This document shows, in pieces, positions 1 through 10,650 of a stretch of 64,000 bases of DNA; within the stretch, counting starts at the first letter, position 1, and each line of letters begins with the position of its first letter. The notes beneath the pieces were generated by a model. The model saw only the letters and a program-made list of their open reading frames with translations. It made no database searches and was not told the DNA's origin. The DNA comes from Adenophora triphylla var. japonica. Taxonomy: Eukaryota; Streptophyta; Magnoliopsida; Asterales; Campanulaceae. The stretch is taken from positions 248,001 through 312,000 of the forward strand of contig JAFEMH010000980.1 in NCBI GenBank assembly GCA_022495995.1, given 5' to 3'. A program made the translations under genes and the position numbers.

Positions 1-64
1 CAAAAGGAAGAAGGATCTTGTAAATTAGGCTGGGTTGCTGGGAGATAAGAGGAAGATTACACAC

Positions 65-157
65 CTCCGCATCTTTGCGCTCTTGATGCTTCGTTTGAGA
101 AAGAACCATGGACAATGCCCGCTTAAGCTCAATCTCTTGGGAGATGTTGTAAGGTTC
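65..157 (-). CDS. possible internal exon of an unidentified host gene
   Basis: Read on the minus strand, this 93-bp stretch is preceded by a good acceptor (cttgatgtag) and followed by a GTGTGT donor. It translates in one open frame of 31 codons that includes [20 protein letters not shown], a charged, helix-prone peptide unlike retroelement proteins. I do not recognise the family. If read through the donor, the frame continues for some residues to the window edge. The gene would run off the left end. It is a candidate only: there is one exon, no transcript and no homology search. Confidence 0.35.
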
Positions 158-572
158 CTACATCAAGGCAAAAACCATATAACATATAATCTGAATTCCA
201 GTAGGCCAGAAAGCAATACAAAGTGAGCTCAATTGGGTGAATTTTTTTAATTAGATCGTGCGACTTTTCAAAAGAAAAATAAAAATACATAATAGCAAAT
301 GAATTAATATGCTGCAAGTTTAAATGCTGAAAAACCTTGACAAGGAGGTGTCCAGAAATGTCATCAGGAGATGGAGCCCTAGAAAGTAAAATTGCACGAG
401 ATGCTACAGAAACAGATGAAAATTAGCAACAAAAAAAGAGAGAGCAGACGGGGGAGGGCATTGAAGTTAAACAATCAAATTCAACAATTTCAAAACCAAA
501 CAAAGATGATAGACTAATGCATTTACAATTGAAGAATAAATCAGCAAAGATAAGAATCAATAATGAAATTAC

Positions 573-955
573 CAGATTTGGGAAGAAGGTTTCGGATTGA
601 CGATGCTGAAATGCTTCATAGGAATCGATTCTCTGAAACTTCTGCGTTTGACCTCATGGTTCTTCTTTGCACAGAGGGAGTAGAAAAGAAGAGAGCGTGA
701 CGGGGATGTTTTTGGGGAAGAGGAAGTGATGCCTTGAGAAGAGAGGGAGTAGAGGGAGTGACGCCCGAAGGAGAGAGAGAAAGGTGGTGGCAGCCATGGA
801 ATACTAAGGGAGAGAGAGCGTAGGGATGTGGGAGAGGAGGAGGCGCTGTGGAAGATGGAGTGACGCCGGAGCCCTAGAGAGAGAGAGAGAGAATTTTCGG
901 TTGCAATAAAGGGGTATTTTTTATTTAATAAAGGGGTGTGTTTAATAAATGACAT
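573..955 (-). other. possible 5' exon or leader of a host gene
   Basis: On the minus strand this stretch is rich in CT repeats (CTCTCTCTCT), as in many plant 5' leaders. It contains short ATG frames and ends at a CTG|GTAATT donor-like site. An open frame of 128 codons spans it, but its composition (Ser, Leu, Arg runs) is low complexity and not convincing as protein. It lies upstream, in the minus direction, of the exon candidate at 65-157, so both could belong to one transcription unit. The 160-570 interval between them would be intron or further exons; nothing clear is seen there. Confidence 0.22.
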
Positions 956-1885
956 TAGGAGAGAATGAATCTGGTCTTTTTTTAGTCTAGGTGTTAGTTT
1001 GAGCGGGAAAAAAGTGGGTGTGCTGAAGTGCTTTGCACTTCAGCTTTTATATAGTTATAGATTTCACTATGATATATAACTATCCGTCCCAAAATAAATA
1101 TTTAATTTCAGTTTTTTTAAATTTGGTATGAATGAAGAGCAAATTTAATTACTGAAGTTGGTGTGTCTGTTTTTTTTAGTAACACTTCAAAGGAATCTGT
1201 TGTTGACGAATGAAGGGATTGAAACATATTGAAAATCAAAGAAGAAATCATAAGAGGAATTGATGTTAGCTAATCCCAAGTTATCACACCAAGATTAGGT
1301 CTTGTTTCAAATCCTTTGTTTATCAATGTTTTGCAATAATTAGGAGATCTTTAGTGCCAAAAGTGAATAGTTCTCATTATCATCAGTTGAGGTAAGGAGA
1401 TCATTTGAGGCATATCAATTGAGGCAGGAATATCGGTTGAGGCTGGTTGAAGGGAAATTTACCGGTTATTTTTAGGCTCTACAGATTTCTTCTCCTTTGG
1501 TTCCATCGATTTCTTCTTTTTTGGTGAGTGAAATCGCTACACGGTATAACGATTTAGGTTACTTGTAATTACCAATTAAGATTAACCCTAATTGTAATTA
1601 CCAATTAAGATTAACCCTAATTAAACTAAACTCGTTAGATGGTGTAGCGAGTTTCAACGGTAACATATTGAACTCGCTACACCGTGTAGCGAGTTCTAAA
1701 AAGTTGATCATTTTGAAAAATAGTTTCAAATGTGAGTTATTTTGAAATTTATATTTTTAAAATGAAATTATTTGAGTAAAAAATCTGGTAAGGGAGGGGG
1801 GAGGGAATTGTAAAAAATAATTTTAATAAATTATTTTTTTTATAAGGGGATGGGGTGGTTGACAGGGGGTGGGTAACGTGTGGTG
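956..1885. other. no gene seen; AT-rich intergenic
   Basis: No open frame of interest and no splice structure was found. It holds a 29-bp direct duplication (1564-1621, two perfect copies containing one TAACCCTAA) and a set of related inverted repeats around 1641-1696. Confidence 0.6.
1670..1696. repeat. perfect 12-bp inverted repeat, 3-nt loop
   Basis: GAACTCGCTACA and TGTAGCGAGTTC flank CCG. The same arm sequence recurs upstream: ggtgtagcgagtt at 1641-1653 is the reverse complement of the left arm plus two bases, so alternative larger hairpins are possible. A decayed copy (atcgctacacggta) sits near 1531. No element boundary was identified around it. Confidence 0.7.
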
Positions 1886-2324
1886 TAGAGATGCCCATCC
1901 GGTCCCGAATCGGCGGTTCGAACCGGAACCGGACCAGCCAAGAATCGTCGCGAAATCGGAACCGTTAAACCGGAACCGCCTTTGAACCGGAACCGGCGGT
2001 TACCCGATCTTGTTAAGGTTCATCTTTTTCAAAACCGGCGAACCGGCAGTTCATGAATCGTGAACCGGAACCGGCAGTAACAAAGTAAAAAAAAAATTCG
2101 ATGTAATTTTATTTAAATTGGTAACAAGTAAAAAACAAAAAAAATATATATATACAAAATTTATTACAATTTACAAAGTTTAAAAAATATATCAAAAAAC
2201 ATAACAAATAAAAAATAATTTTTTTTTTGAAAATCACGGTTCAAAACCGGTTCAAGGCAAACTGTTTGGCTGAACCTCCGGTTCAGAACCGAAACCGCCG
2301 ATCCGAACCGAATAGGCATCTCCA
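1886..2324. mobile_element. hAT-type MITE, 439 bp
   Basis: Imperfect terminal inverted repeats start TAGAGATGCC on the left and, read on the other strand, TGGAGATGCC on the right; similarity extends about 30 bp inward (...CGGCGGTT). The element is flanked by a perfect 8-bp duplication GTGTGGTG (1878-1885 and 2325-2332), the length typical of hAT transposons. It has no coding capacity. The interior is dominated by dispersed GAACCGG/CCGGTTC units in both orientations around an A/T-rich centre, so most of it could fold into a hairpin. Confidence 0.88.
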
Positions 2325-2367
2325 GTGTGGTGTGTATAGAAAGTAAGGTGTGTGTGTGATGGTGTTA

Positions 2368-2583
2368 AGTTAAGAATCGAAATTATGTGAAGGAGAATAT
2401 ATTATTCACTTCTTCCTTGAACCATTGATACAATCCTACATATATACACAACATTCCTACTTGGAGAAGGATTCTACCATACTAGAAGAAGAAGTCTACC
2501 TAAATACATACATCACATAAGGAAACAAAATTACAAGGAAAAGGAAAAGATATTGACAAAATATCTTTGTCAATATCTCAACA
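2368..2583 (-). repeat. 3' LTR of the copia element, 216 bp
   Basis: It matches 7047-7927 once the MITEs and AT expansion in that copy are removed. It starts TGTTGAGATATTGAC and ends CGATTCTTAACT in element sense. This is the short, unexpanded copy. Confidence 0.93.
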
Positions 2584-2597
2584 CCCCTCTCAAGATG
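2584..2597 (-). other. copia polypurine tract
   Basis: In element sense this reads CATCTTGAGAGGGG directly before the 3' LTR start TGTTGAG. The position and G-rich end fit the primer for plus-strand DNA synthesis. Confidence 0.8.
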
Positions 2598-4374
2598 GAG
2601 CGTGTAGGTCACAAATGCCCAACTTGCCAAGTAGATTGAGAAACTGTCGACTACCCAACACCTTAGTGAGGATATCAGCCAATTGCTCGGATGTGTGAAT
2701 ATACTGAGTTGTGAGGACACCTGTTCGAACATCATCACGCACAAGATGACAGTCAACTTCGATATGTTTCGTGCGTTCATGATGGACTGGATTCTGAGCC
2801 ACATAAAAAGCAGATTGACTATCACAAAGAAGAGGCACCAGAGAATCATGTTTAATTCTGAAGGACAGAAGAAGGCCAAGTAACCATTTGAGCTAACACG
2901 TGGCACTAGTCATAGATCGATATTCTGCCTCAGCCGAAGAGCGAGAGATCGTATCTTGCTTCTTTGTCTTCCATGAGATCGGTGAGTCACCAAGAAAAAT
3001 AAAATAGGAAGTGAAAGAACGTCGTGTGATGGGACAACTAGCCCAATCAGAATCGCAGTAGGCTCGCAGTTGTAAAATGGAGGATGTTTTCAAGAGAATT
3101 CCTTGTCCAGGATGTGCTTTCAAATAACGAACCACACGTAAAGCAGCAGTCCAATGAGCAATCTTGGACTTGGTCATAAATTGTGCAAGAATATGCATAC
3201 TATAGGACAACTCTGGGCATGTAATGGTGAGGTAGATAAGCCGCCCTACAAAACGCCGGTAAGGCTCAGGATCACACAAATCCCTATCTTCAGTCAAGGC
3301 CAAACGGTGATTTTGTTCAATGGGTGTAAGGGCTGGACGAGCACCAAGGAGTCCTGTCTCGGAAAGAATATCAAGGGCATATTTTCGTTGAGAAATAAAA
3401 ATGCCGTCTGGATGTGTAGCCACTTCAATGCCCAAAAAATACTTAAGCCGCCCCAAGTCTTTCATGAGGAAGCATTTACTGAGATATACCTTGAAGCTTT
3501 CAATTACCTCATGATCATTTCCACCAATGACCAAATCATCCACGTACACAAGGACGTGTAGCTCAGAAGTGGAAGTGGTGTAAGAGAAGAGAGAATAATC
3601 TGAGTAAGACTGGCGGAAGCCATATTTCTTCAAGGCATTTGACAACTTTTCAAACTAACAACGAGGAGCTTGACATAAGTCATACAGTGACTTCTTGAGC
3701 TTGCATACCTTGCCTGAAGAAGAAGCATGATGGCCCAAAGGTACCTTCATATAGACATCTTCACTAAGATCATCGTGAAGGAATGCATTGTGAACATCCA
3801 TTTTATGAAGTTCCCACCCACGAACTGCAGCAATGGAGAGAAAAACTCGGACAGTGACCATCTTGATTGTTGGTGCAAAAGTTTCTTTGAAATCCACACC
3901 TTCAACTTGGCGGTTCCCCAATATGACTAAGCAAGCTTTGTGGCGTTCAACTGATCCATCCGCATTATACTTTATCTTATAAACCCATTTGTTGCCAATC
4001 ACCTTCTTGTCAATGGGAGCATCTACTAATTCCCACGTACCATTCTTATCAAGGGCAGCAAGTTCTTTATTCATGGGCTCACACCAATGGGGATATTTAA
4101 CTGCTTCCCCAAATTGCGTTGGTTCATATCCTGAGTCAACAGCAGCCAAGAAACAACGATGTGCCATAGAAAAGTTAGTGCAACTAACAAAGTGTGATAA
4201 AGGATAGCGAGTACCTGAAGATTTCTTTTGGACAGGTGAACTGGACGGGGAGGGGACTTGTGCGGTGTGAGCCTTGCCCAACTCATATTCAGTTGATGGA
4301 TACTTTGAAGAAGGAATCTTAGCTCTCTGACCTCGACCCAAAGTCTCTGTTGCAGATTGTTCAGTCACCTGCAA
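2590..4374 (-). pseudogene. copia reverse transcriptase-RNase H, broken
   Basis: The N-terminal part carries the copia RT start NGTWELVDAP, then IGNKWVYKIKYNADGS, VDFKETFAPTIK and MDVHNAFLHDDLSEDVYMK. A stop after the CQAPRC block (near 3650) splits it. The next piece has the catalytic YVDD box (LVYVDDLVIGGN) with both aspartates kept, followed by KYFLGIEVA. The RNase H part shows YCDSDWASCP and SSAEAEYRSM. The last piece (2590-2838) is in another frame and holds LLCDSQSAFYVAQNP and the C-terminal ADILTK box. At least one stop and one frameshift prevent a full protein. Similarity to the copia family is clear; activity is excluded. Confidence 0.92.
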
Positions 4375-4488
4375 TAGATTAGAAGTGTGTTCGGGCCTCT
4401 GATCAGAATCTATAACCGATTGTGCGAGAATTTGCGCAGTGGGTTGTTCAAAAAACTGTTCAGGCTAAGCATCAGGTTGTTCAAACAA

Positions 4489-5447
4489 TTATTCAGACGA
4501 CTGGTTAGACAACTGTTCAGGCAGCTGATTTCCCGCATGAATATTGTCTTCTTCATAGGCAACTTCATCTATAGACGCACAAAGGAATATGTCCGAATCT
4601 GTATAGGCTTTTTCTGGATCAGTCCAATCACTAGCAAAGGGAAACTCCTTTTCCACAAAGATAACATATCGAGAAATAAGCATTTTATGCTCATCAAGAT
4701 CATACACTAACCAACCTTCCTTCTCAAAAGGATAACCCAAAAAAAAAACACATCGTCTGCTTCGACAAGCAAGTTTATCATTATCTCTTCGAGAGTAATG
4801 AACATAACACAGATAACCAAAAACTTTAATGTGTTTGTAGGAAGGAGGTTTTCCAAAAAGAATTTCATAGGGGGTTTTTCCATTCAACAATTTGAAGGGG
4901 TACGATTAATAAGGTGCCATGCTGCTAATACACACTCCCCCAAAAATTTCACCCGTAATTTTGCTTGAAACATTAAAGCACGAGACACATTCAAGATATG
5001 CCTATGCTTCCTCTCCACCCTCCCATTTTTTTGGGATGTACGAATGCAAGTGGTGTGATTCTCAATGCCATTTTTAATAAAATATTTTTCTAAACAAGTA
5101 AACTCCGTCCCATTGTCACTCCTAATTTTCTTGACAAGTTTATTAAATTGTCGTTCGACCATGAAAAGAAATTTTTTTAAGATTTGAGAAACACCACTTT
5201 TGAACTTAACCAAGTAAACCCACACGGCACGAGAAAAATCGTCCACAATGGTCAAAAAATAAATGGCTCCACACATTGCAGGCTTTCGGTAATCACCCCA
5301 AATATCACAATGAATTAAATCAAAAATTTCAATAGAGTTATTGTCACTAAGCAAAAACTTGTCTCTACTTTGTTTAGCTTGGCAACAAATCCCGCAAACG
5401 TCTTCATTAATACTACTACGACTAATAAAAGGCAATAAACCAACCAC
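4489..5447 (-). pseudogene. copia integrase, frameshifted
   Basis: The catalytic core is in the piece 4884-5447. It has the first aspartate in HCDIWGDY, the second in IRSDNGTEFTCL and the glutamate in NGRVERKHRHILN, so the DDE triad is kept. A zinc-binding C-x2-C (CGICCQAKQS) precedes it. The piece 4489-4890 continues the C-terminal region with TPYEILFGKPPSY and VFGYLCYVHYSRRDNDKL, the usual copia integrase tail. The two pieces are in different frames near 4885. An acidic and glutamine-rich linker leads on to the RT. Confidence 0.9.
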
Positions 5448-5453
5448 TTTACT

Positions 5454-5894
5454 TTATGGATGTCCAAGTCGCTGATGCCACAAGTGATAGCTTCCAGATT
5501 CTCTGATGTTGCAAGCTTGCGTCCCTGTTGGTCCCCTCAAGTAATATAACCCCCCGTCTTGTTCACCCGTTCCAAGCAAAATCTTCATGGCTCGGTTCTG
5601 TATAACACACAATTTGTTAGAAAAGTGCACTCTATGATTGGAATCATTAAGTAATTGAGAGACAGATAAAATATTGCAGTTGAATGTGGGGGCATATAGA
5701 ACGTTTCTTAAATGCAGATGTGATCCGATGGCAACATCTCCTTCTTTCGTGGCAATCATGTATCTTCCATTCGGCAAACCTATGTGGTTAGCCTCAATAT
5801 GTCGTACATTTTCCAGCAGAGCAATGTTGCATGTTATGTGTCGATTAGCTTCACTATAGACAAGCCAAGGCTCATTATTTGTCTTACCATTCAT
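5454..5894 (-). pseudogene. copia protease and GAG-pre-integrase region, protease site lost
   Basis: The block WLVYSEANRHITCN aligns with the retropepsin active site, normally WLVDSGAxxHxT. Here the catalytic Asp is Tyr and the Gly is Glu, so the protease cannot work. Downstream VLYAPTFNCNILSVSQLL is the conserved flap-side block of copia proteases, and YHLWHQRLGHP is the GAG-pre-integrase histidine motif before the integrase zinc finger. The piece ends at a stop about 6 bp before the integrase frame. Confidence 0.88.
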
Positions 5895-6062
5895 TCTTTC
5901 AGTTGTGCGGTCAGTTGCGCGATCAGTTGTCTACACATACTCCTTGAAGTGATTCAATTGTTCAGGCATGAACCCCAGCAAGCCAGCCTTATCATCATTT
6001 GTCATTCCAGCAGCTCCCTCTCCGCTGGTATGCACCGTATTGACTCGTGGATTGAATGTGCT

Positions 6063-6323
6063 TTAGTGTCTTCCCGTAGCCGAAGTGTTTTCGCCTCGTT
6101 CCTTCGTGTTCCTCAAGCGCTGTTCTCTCCACCATTCTGGATACCTCACCAGCCTGTAGCATGTAACTGCATCATGTCCCTTCTTCTTGTAGTGAGAACA
6201 AACAATACTGCTCACCTCCTTTCTTTTCATCTTCGAACCAGTTGTGCGATCAGCTGTGCGCACACTCGTTCCCACAACCGTCTGTACAACAAAGCTAGCT
6301 GGTGCGGGATAGTCTTCATGCAC
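6063..6323 (-). pseudogene. copia gag zinc-knuckle region, mutated
   Basis: The sequence SSIVCSHYKKKGHDAVTCYR aligns with the CCHC knuckle (C-x2-C-x4-H-x4-C) used by gag to bind RNA, but the second cysteine is tyrosine. Flanking residues are basic. The piece is separated by stops and a frame change from the gag core at 6557-7018. Confidence 0.75.
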
Positions 6324-6556
6324 GCTACCCCGAACTCTTTCTTCCCGTGCAACATGGAATATGCCTTATTAACATTAGGCAGGGGTTCTGTATTCAATAT
6401 GGAGGATTTTACGTTTTCAAACTTCGGTGTGTCAAGGCCCATAACGAATTGATGAACCCTCTCGTCTTCACGTCATTGGACTAACTTCGTACTGATGTTG
6501 CACCTGCACCCCGCACATGAGCAAGTCAGGAGTGCGTCAAAGTCATTTAGATCGTC

Positions 6557-7018
6557 TCATAGTTTCTTCACACGACCAAAGTAGGCCGCCACGCTTTCAC
6601 CTTTCTGTTGTTTGCAGTTTACTAGATTCGCCTTCAATTGTTGAACCCTAGGTCCGTTTCCAACCGAGAATATTTCCAGCAAATCATCCCACAATGTCTT
6701 TGCATCATCCACATGGCTCACCGTGGAACGAAGGCCTGGCTCAATGGTGTTAAAGATCCATGAAACCACCATTGAGTTCACAGTTTGCCAAAGTTTCAAT
6801 TCATCTTTCATGGTAGGTTTTTCAATGGTTCCATCAATGAAGGTTGTTTTTGTCTTAGCCCTCAATGATCCCTTGAAAACCCTAGTCCATTCTTCATAAT
6901 TATCGCCCTTTAATTGGACGTGAGTGAGAATCATACCCATATTGTCACTTGTCGAAAGAAAGTATGGAGAGCACCTCTCATTCATGGCTTTCTTCTCTCT
7001 GCTAGCTTCGGTAGTCAT
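6557..7018 (-). pseudogene. copia gag, UBN2/DUF4219-type N-terminal domain
   Basis: The start lies 17 bp downstream of the primer-binding site, as expected for gag. It carries LKGDNYEEWTRVFKGSLRAK and FIDGTIEKP, followed by LWQTVNSMVVSWIFNTIEP, DDAKTLWDDLLEIFSVGNGP and QQLKANLVNCKQQKGESVAAY. These are the hallmark blocks of copia gag (UBN2 family). The frame is open for 153 codons and then breaks near 6557. Confidence 0.9.
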
Positions 7019-7034
7019 GGCCGGACCTAAAGAA

Positions 7035-7046
7035 GCTCTGATACCA
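7035..7046 (-). other. copia primer-binding site (initiator tRNA-Met)
   Basis: In element sense this is TGGTATCAGAGC, the standard complement of the 3' end of plant initiator tRNA-Met, directly abutting the 5' LTR end. It fixes the LTR boundary and the minus orientation. Confidence 0.93.
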
Positions 7047-7116
7047 AGTTAAGAATCGAAATTATGTAAAGGAGAATATATTATTCACTTATTCCTTGAA
7101 CCATACAATTGATACA

Positions 7117-7120
<4 letters not shown>

Positions 7121-7184
<64 letters not shown>
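7121..7184. repeat. (TA)n microsatellite, about 32 units
   Basis: An uninterrupted TA run lies within the copia 5' LTR where the other LTR has only a short TATATA. This is expansion by slippage after integration. Confidence 0.97.
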
Positions 7185-7188
<4 letters not shown>

Positions 7189-7237
7189 ACATTCCTACTT
7201 GGAGAAGGATTCTAACATAACTAAGACTTATCATATA

Positions 7238-7524
7238 CTCCCTCTGTCCCACTTCAATTGATACTTATTTCCTTTTTGGTCCGTTCCACTTCAATTGATA
7301 CTTCCCAAAATGGAAAGGAATCTTCACTATTTACCCCACTCATTCTCTCTCCTATTTTACTTTTTCACTCACAACATTCTCTCTCCTAACTATTCCTCCC
7401 ACTCATTCTCTCTCCTATTTAATTTTTCATACTCACAACATTTAACTTTTTCTCTTTCTTACATCACTTTTCCTTAATTCCCACACCCAAAAAGTTGGTC
7501 TCTATTGAAGTGGGACGGAGGGAG
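7238..7524. mobile_element. Stowaway-type MITE inside the copia LTR
   Basis: It is 287 bp with 21-bp terminal inverted repeats starting CTCCCTCTGTCCCACTTCAA, flanked by TA on both sides, as for Tc1/mariner-derived Stowaway elements. There is no coding capacity. The inner part shares blocks (ttatttcctttttgg, then Tcttc/Tctctcc runs) with the MITE at 9796, so the two are related. Confidence 0.92.
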
Positions 7525-7575
7525 TATTTTACTTTCCTATTTAAAGAAGAAGTCTACCTAAATACATACATCATA

Positions 7576-7859
7576 CTCCCTCCGCCCCGCTAATATTAGC
7601 ACACTTTCCTTTTTGGGCGTCCCGCTAATATCCGCACACTCCCAAAAAGGAAACTTTATATTAATAAAATATTCACCCAACCCCACTCATTATCTCTCCT
7701 ACATTATTTTAATACTCACAACACCATTATAATTTATTACACCCTCCACTCATTCTCTCTCCACTCATTCTTTTACACTCACAACATTTTATTAAAATAT
7801 CATATTCCTTAATTCCCGCGCAAACAGTGTTTGTGCTAATATTAGCGGGACGGAGGGAG
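7576..7859. mobile_element. second Stowaway-type MITE inside the copia LTR
   Basis: It is 284 bp with terminal repeats CTCCCTCCGCCCCGCTAATA on the left and the matching inverse on the right, with TA duplication. The sequence inside the shared outer 13 bases differs from the MITE at 7238, so this is a separate subfamily. Confidence 0.92.
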
Positions 7860-8100
7860 TATAAGGAAACAATATTAAAAGGAAAAGGAAAAGATATTGA
7901 TAAAATATCTTTGTCAATATCTCAACATGTTATCAATTTACGAAAAATAATTTACTTTGAAAATATGCGCAAGTCATTTTATTTATAAAAGTGTGAAAAA
8001 TATTTTACTTAAAATATTTTCTCTATTTTACACGATGACTATCAAAAACTGAAAAATGAGAAAAATATTTTTCAAAAAATATTTTACACAAACAAACGAA

Positions 8101-8196
8101 GGGAGACGTGAACTATTAATCAATTGCGTTTATAAACACGCCTCAGTAGGGAGACGTGGACTATTAATCAATTGCGTTTATATACACGCCTCTGCT
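8101..8196. repeat. 48-bp tandem duplication, two copies
   Basis: Both units start GGGAGACGTG and contain ctattaatcaattgcgttta. They differ at a few bases (tgaact/tggact, aaacac/atacac). Origin unknown. Confidence 0.9.
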
Positions 8197-8284
8197 TTTA
8201 TGCAATAAATGAAGCTAAGAAAACGATGCCTGGGCAATATAGTCCACCCAATAAGAAGATTCTCTGTCGACTTCACTGCAAGGA

Positions 8285-8486
8285 ATAATGTTATTAAAGT
8301 AGGAGTTGTGAGTGGGTAGGAGAGAGAATGAGTGGAGATAATAATAAATTTGAAGAGTGATGTGAGTATGACAAGTGGATCCCATGAATAAAAAAGTATT
8401 AAAAAGTTTTCTTTTTAAGAAAGTGTGATTTTAAAGTGAGACACCCAAAATAATAAAATTGATAAGATTTTATGGGACGGATGGAG
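8285..8486. mobile_element. truncated Stowaway-type MITE
   Basis: The right end GGGACGGATGGAG followed by TA is intact, and the body has the usual gagagaatgagtgga and aagttttctttttaag blocks of this group. The left terminus is missing. Confidence 0.7.
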
Positions 8487-9196
8487 TATGCAATTTCTAT
8501 GTTTTTCATGAACCCAATCAAATCAATTTCTTTTTCCTAAATTAATTATGGTGGTTTCAGCTCACTGATATTATCGATAGTCGACAACATTTGATTTTTT
8601 TTTAATTAACGAATGTATTAAATTATTAAAATAATGATATTTGAAAATATTTTTTGTGGGATTAAGAATCTACATCTAATCTATTGGTGAAGTCCATTTT
8701 TCATCGGTGGTCGGCCACTCATACAATAACTTGTGATTTTTTGAGATTCCTTTGCGGGCGATCGCCCAGTTGCTCACAGGCCGATCGCTCGCTTCTTAAG
8801 CGTTCCAAATTATCTATTAATCCTTTTTTTTTCTAAGCAAAAACGACGTCATTTTGTAAAAAAAAAAAAATTGTGGCACCGGTGCACCATCAGGCACACA
8901 GTGAGATTCGCCCCTGAAATTAAGTGATTGACATTAAATATAAAAGGGATATCAAATATAGTCGAAATAGAGTTTTTGACATGAGTTAGAGTTTTTAAAA
9001 TAGGATATTACGAAACTGTCGAAAATTTGGTTTGAGTTTTGACATGTAACATTGGCGGAGCTACAATATAGCCATTAAGGACAACTGTCTACATATACTT
9101 TTTCGTTTTCGTAAGTGTAAAATTTAAAAGATAAAAATTACATCGAAAATGACAACCAAAAGAAAAGAGAAAAATATATGCTTAGAATAACGAATA

Positions 9197-9486
9197 CTCC
9201 CTCCGTCCCGGTAGAAGCGTCACCCTTTTAGGGGTGGCGCGCAAATTAAGGAAAAGTGTGGGAAGAAAAAATGTTGTGAGTGTAATTTAAAAATAGGAGA
9301 GAGAATTAGTGGAGGAAATAGTGAATTTTAAAAGTGTTGTGAGTGTAGAGGAGAGAGAATTAGTGGAGGGAATAGTGGATGGGATAATAAAATATTAATA
9401 AAAGTTTTCTTTTTTAGGAAAGGGTGACGCTATAAACGGGACGCCATTTTGGGTAAAAAGTGACGCTTCAACCGGGGCGGAGGGAG
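9197..9486. mobile_element. Stowaway-type MITE, 290 bp
   Basis: The terminal inverted repeats are about 27 bp, starting CTCCCTCCGTCCCGGTAGAA, with TA on both sides. The inner terminus (AAGCGTCAC) differs from the other MITEs here. No coding capacity. Confidence 0.92.
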
Positions 9487-9795
9487 TAATAATTTTGGTC
9501 TCATTGGTTACAAGTTAATTCAAAGTTTGGCCTTAATCTTACTTGGCAAAATAATTTAGAGATAAATAAGACCAATAATAGTTGAGTTCACATTTTGGGT
9601 TATTGACTTTTCTACGGTATAAATCACACCTCCACTATCTGCAGTACAATGAACAGTATCAAGTGTCGAATTTCCCATTTTGCCCTATTACATTTGTCCT
9701 TTTCCCATTTTGCTCTTAAAAAATTTTATTTTTTTTTAATTAAAAATAAAATAAAAATACGTGTCCTTGAACACGGACATACACTAGTATTTATA

Positions 9796-10094
9796 CTCCC
9801 TCCGTCCCACGTGAATGGACACTTATTTCCTTTTTGGGACGTTCCACGTGAATGGACACTGCCCAAAATGGAAAAGAATATTATTTTATATTCACCCTAC
9901 CCCACCCACTCATTCTCTCTCCTACTTCACTTTTACACTCACAACATTCTCTCTCCTAACTATTCCTCCCACTCTTTCTCTCTCCTATTTAATTCTTCAT
10001 ACTCACAACATTTTCTTTCACTTTTTCTCTCTCTTACTTTTCCTTAATTCCCACACCCATAAAGTTGGTGTCCATTGACATGGGACGGAGGGAG
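9796..10094. mobile_element. Stowaway-type MITE, 299 bp
   Basis: The termini CTCCCTCCGTCCCACGTGAA and their imperfect inverse are flanked by TA. It is related to the MITE at 7238. Open frames of about 130 codons cross it but only translate the CT-rich MITE body. Confidence 0.92.
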
Positions 10095-10373
10095 TATATG
10101 GCTGGGTCAAATCAACTTGTGCTTGCTTTGTTAACACGCAATTGATAATGCGTGCCGCCATGAGTTTAGGTTTGTACATTTGTAGTTGATTTGAGTATAT
10201 TTAATTCTCAAAATCATAAGTATAATTAATTATTTTTTGACAAAAAATATAATAAAAAAAAGGAATTTGCCTCATAAATTTTTTTGGAACAAATCATTTT
10301 TCACTAAGTTCCTCATTGTATTAAAATGACCGAAAAGTTCTTTTTACAAGTGAACTTTCAATTTTGCCCTTAC

Positions 10374-10650
10374 AATATTCTGAAAATATAATACAACATT
10401 CTGAAAATATAATACAACATTCTGATTTTTTTTAAAAATATAATACAACACTCTGAAAATATAATACAACATTCTAAATATAATATAACAGTCTAAAAAT
10501 ATAATACAACATTCTGATTTTTAAATTTTTTTTTTTTGAAAATATAATACAATATTCTGAAAATATAATACAACATTCTAAATATAATACAACATTCTAA
10601 AAATATAATACATTCTGTTTTTTTTTTTTTTTTTTAAATATAATACAACA
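10374..10650. repeat. AT-rich short-period repeat (aatataatacaacattctg)
   Basis: About ten imperfect units of a roughly 20-bp sequence containing ataatacaacattctg are interspersed with T runs. No gene is present. Confidence 0.8.

Larger units (their letters stand above)
2368..7927 (-). mobile_element. Ty1/copia LTR retrotransposon, decayed, 5.6 kb
   Basis: The element is complete and reads on the minus strand. Two LTRs (TGTTGAGA...TTAACT in element sense) are flanked by a perfect 5-bp duplication TGTTA (2363-2367 and 7928-7932). A primer-binding site abuts the 5' LTR and a polypurine tract abuts the 3' LTR. The domain order gag, zinc knuckle, protease, integrase, RT, RNase H is that of copia. 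The coding region is split by stops and frameshifts and catalytic residues are lost, so it is not autonomous. Its 5' LTR was later enlarged by MITEs. Confidence 0.95.
7047..7927 (-). repeat. 5' LTR of the copia element, expanded to 881 bp
   Basis: It is the same LTR as 2368-2583, but contains a long AT microsatellite (7121-7184) and two separate Stowaway MITEs (7238-7524 and 7576-7859). Without them it would be close to 240 bp. The insertions came after the element, since the other LTR lacks them. Confidence 0.93.
7928..9196. other. intergenic, no gene; repeat and MITE remnant
   Basis: It contains a 48-bp tandem duplication (8101-8196) and the right part of a Stowaway MITE (about 8285-8486). 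No protein-like frame and no RNA gene was seen in the rest. A 12-bp GC palindrome lies at 8756-8767. Confidence 0.6.

Noticed and set aside
1564..1621. Interstitial telomere sequence (TAACCCTAA)
   Set aside because: Only one telomere-like unit per 29-bp copy; no run of TTTAGGG repeats.
5784..6452. 222-codon plus-strand ORF across copia gag/protease
   Set aside because: It is antisense to the recognisable copia domains and has no own motif; a frame shadow.
8756..8767. 12-bp palindrome GGGCGATCGCCC as a regulatory site
   Set aside because: Single occurrence with no nearby gene.
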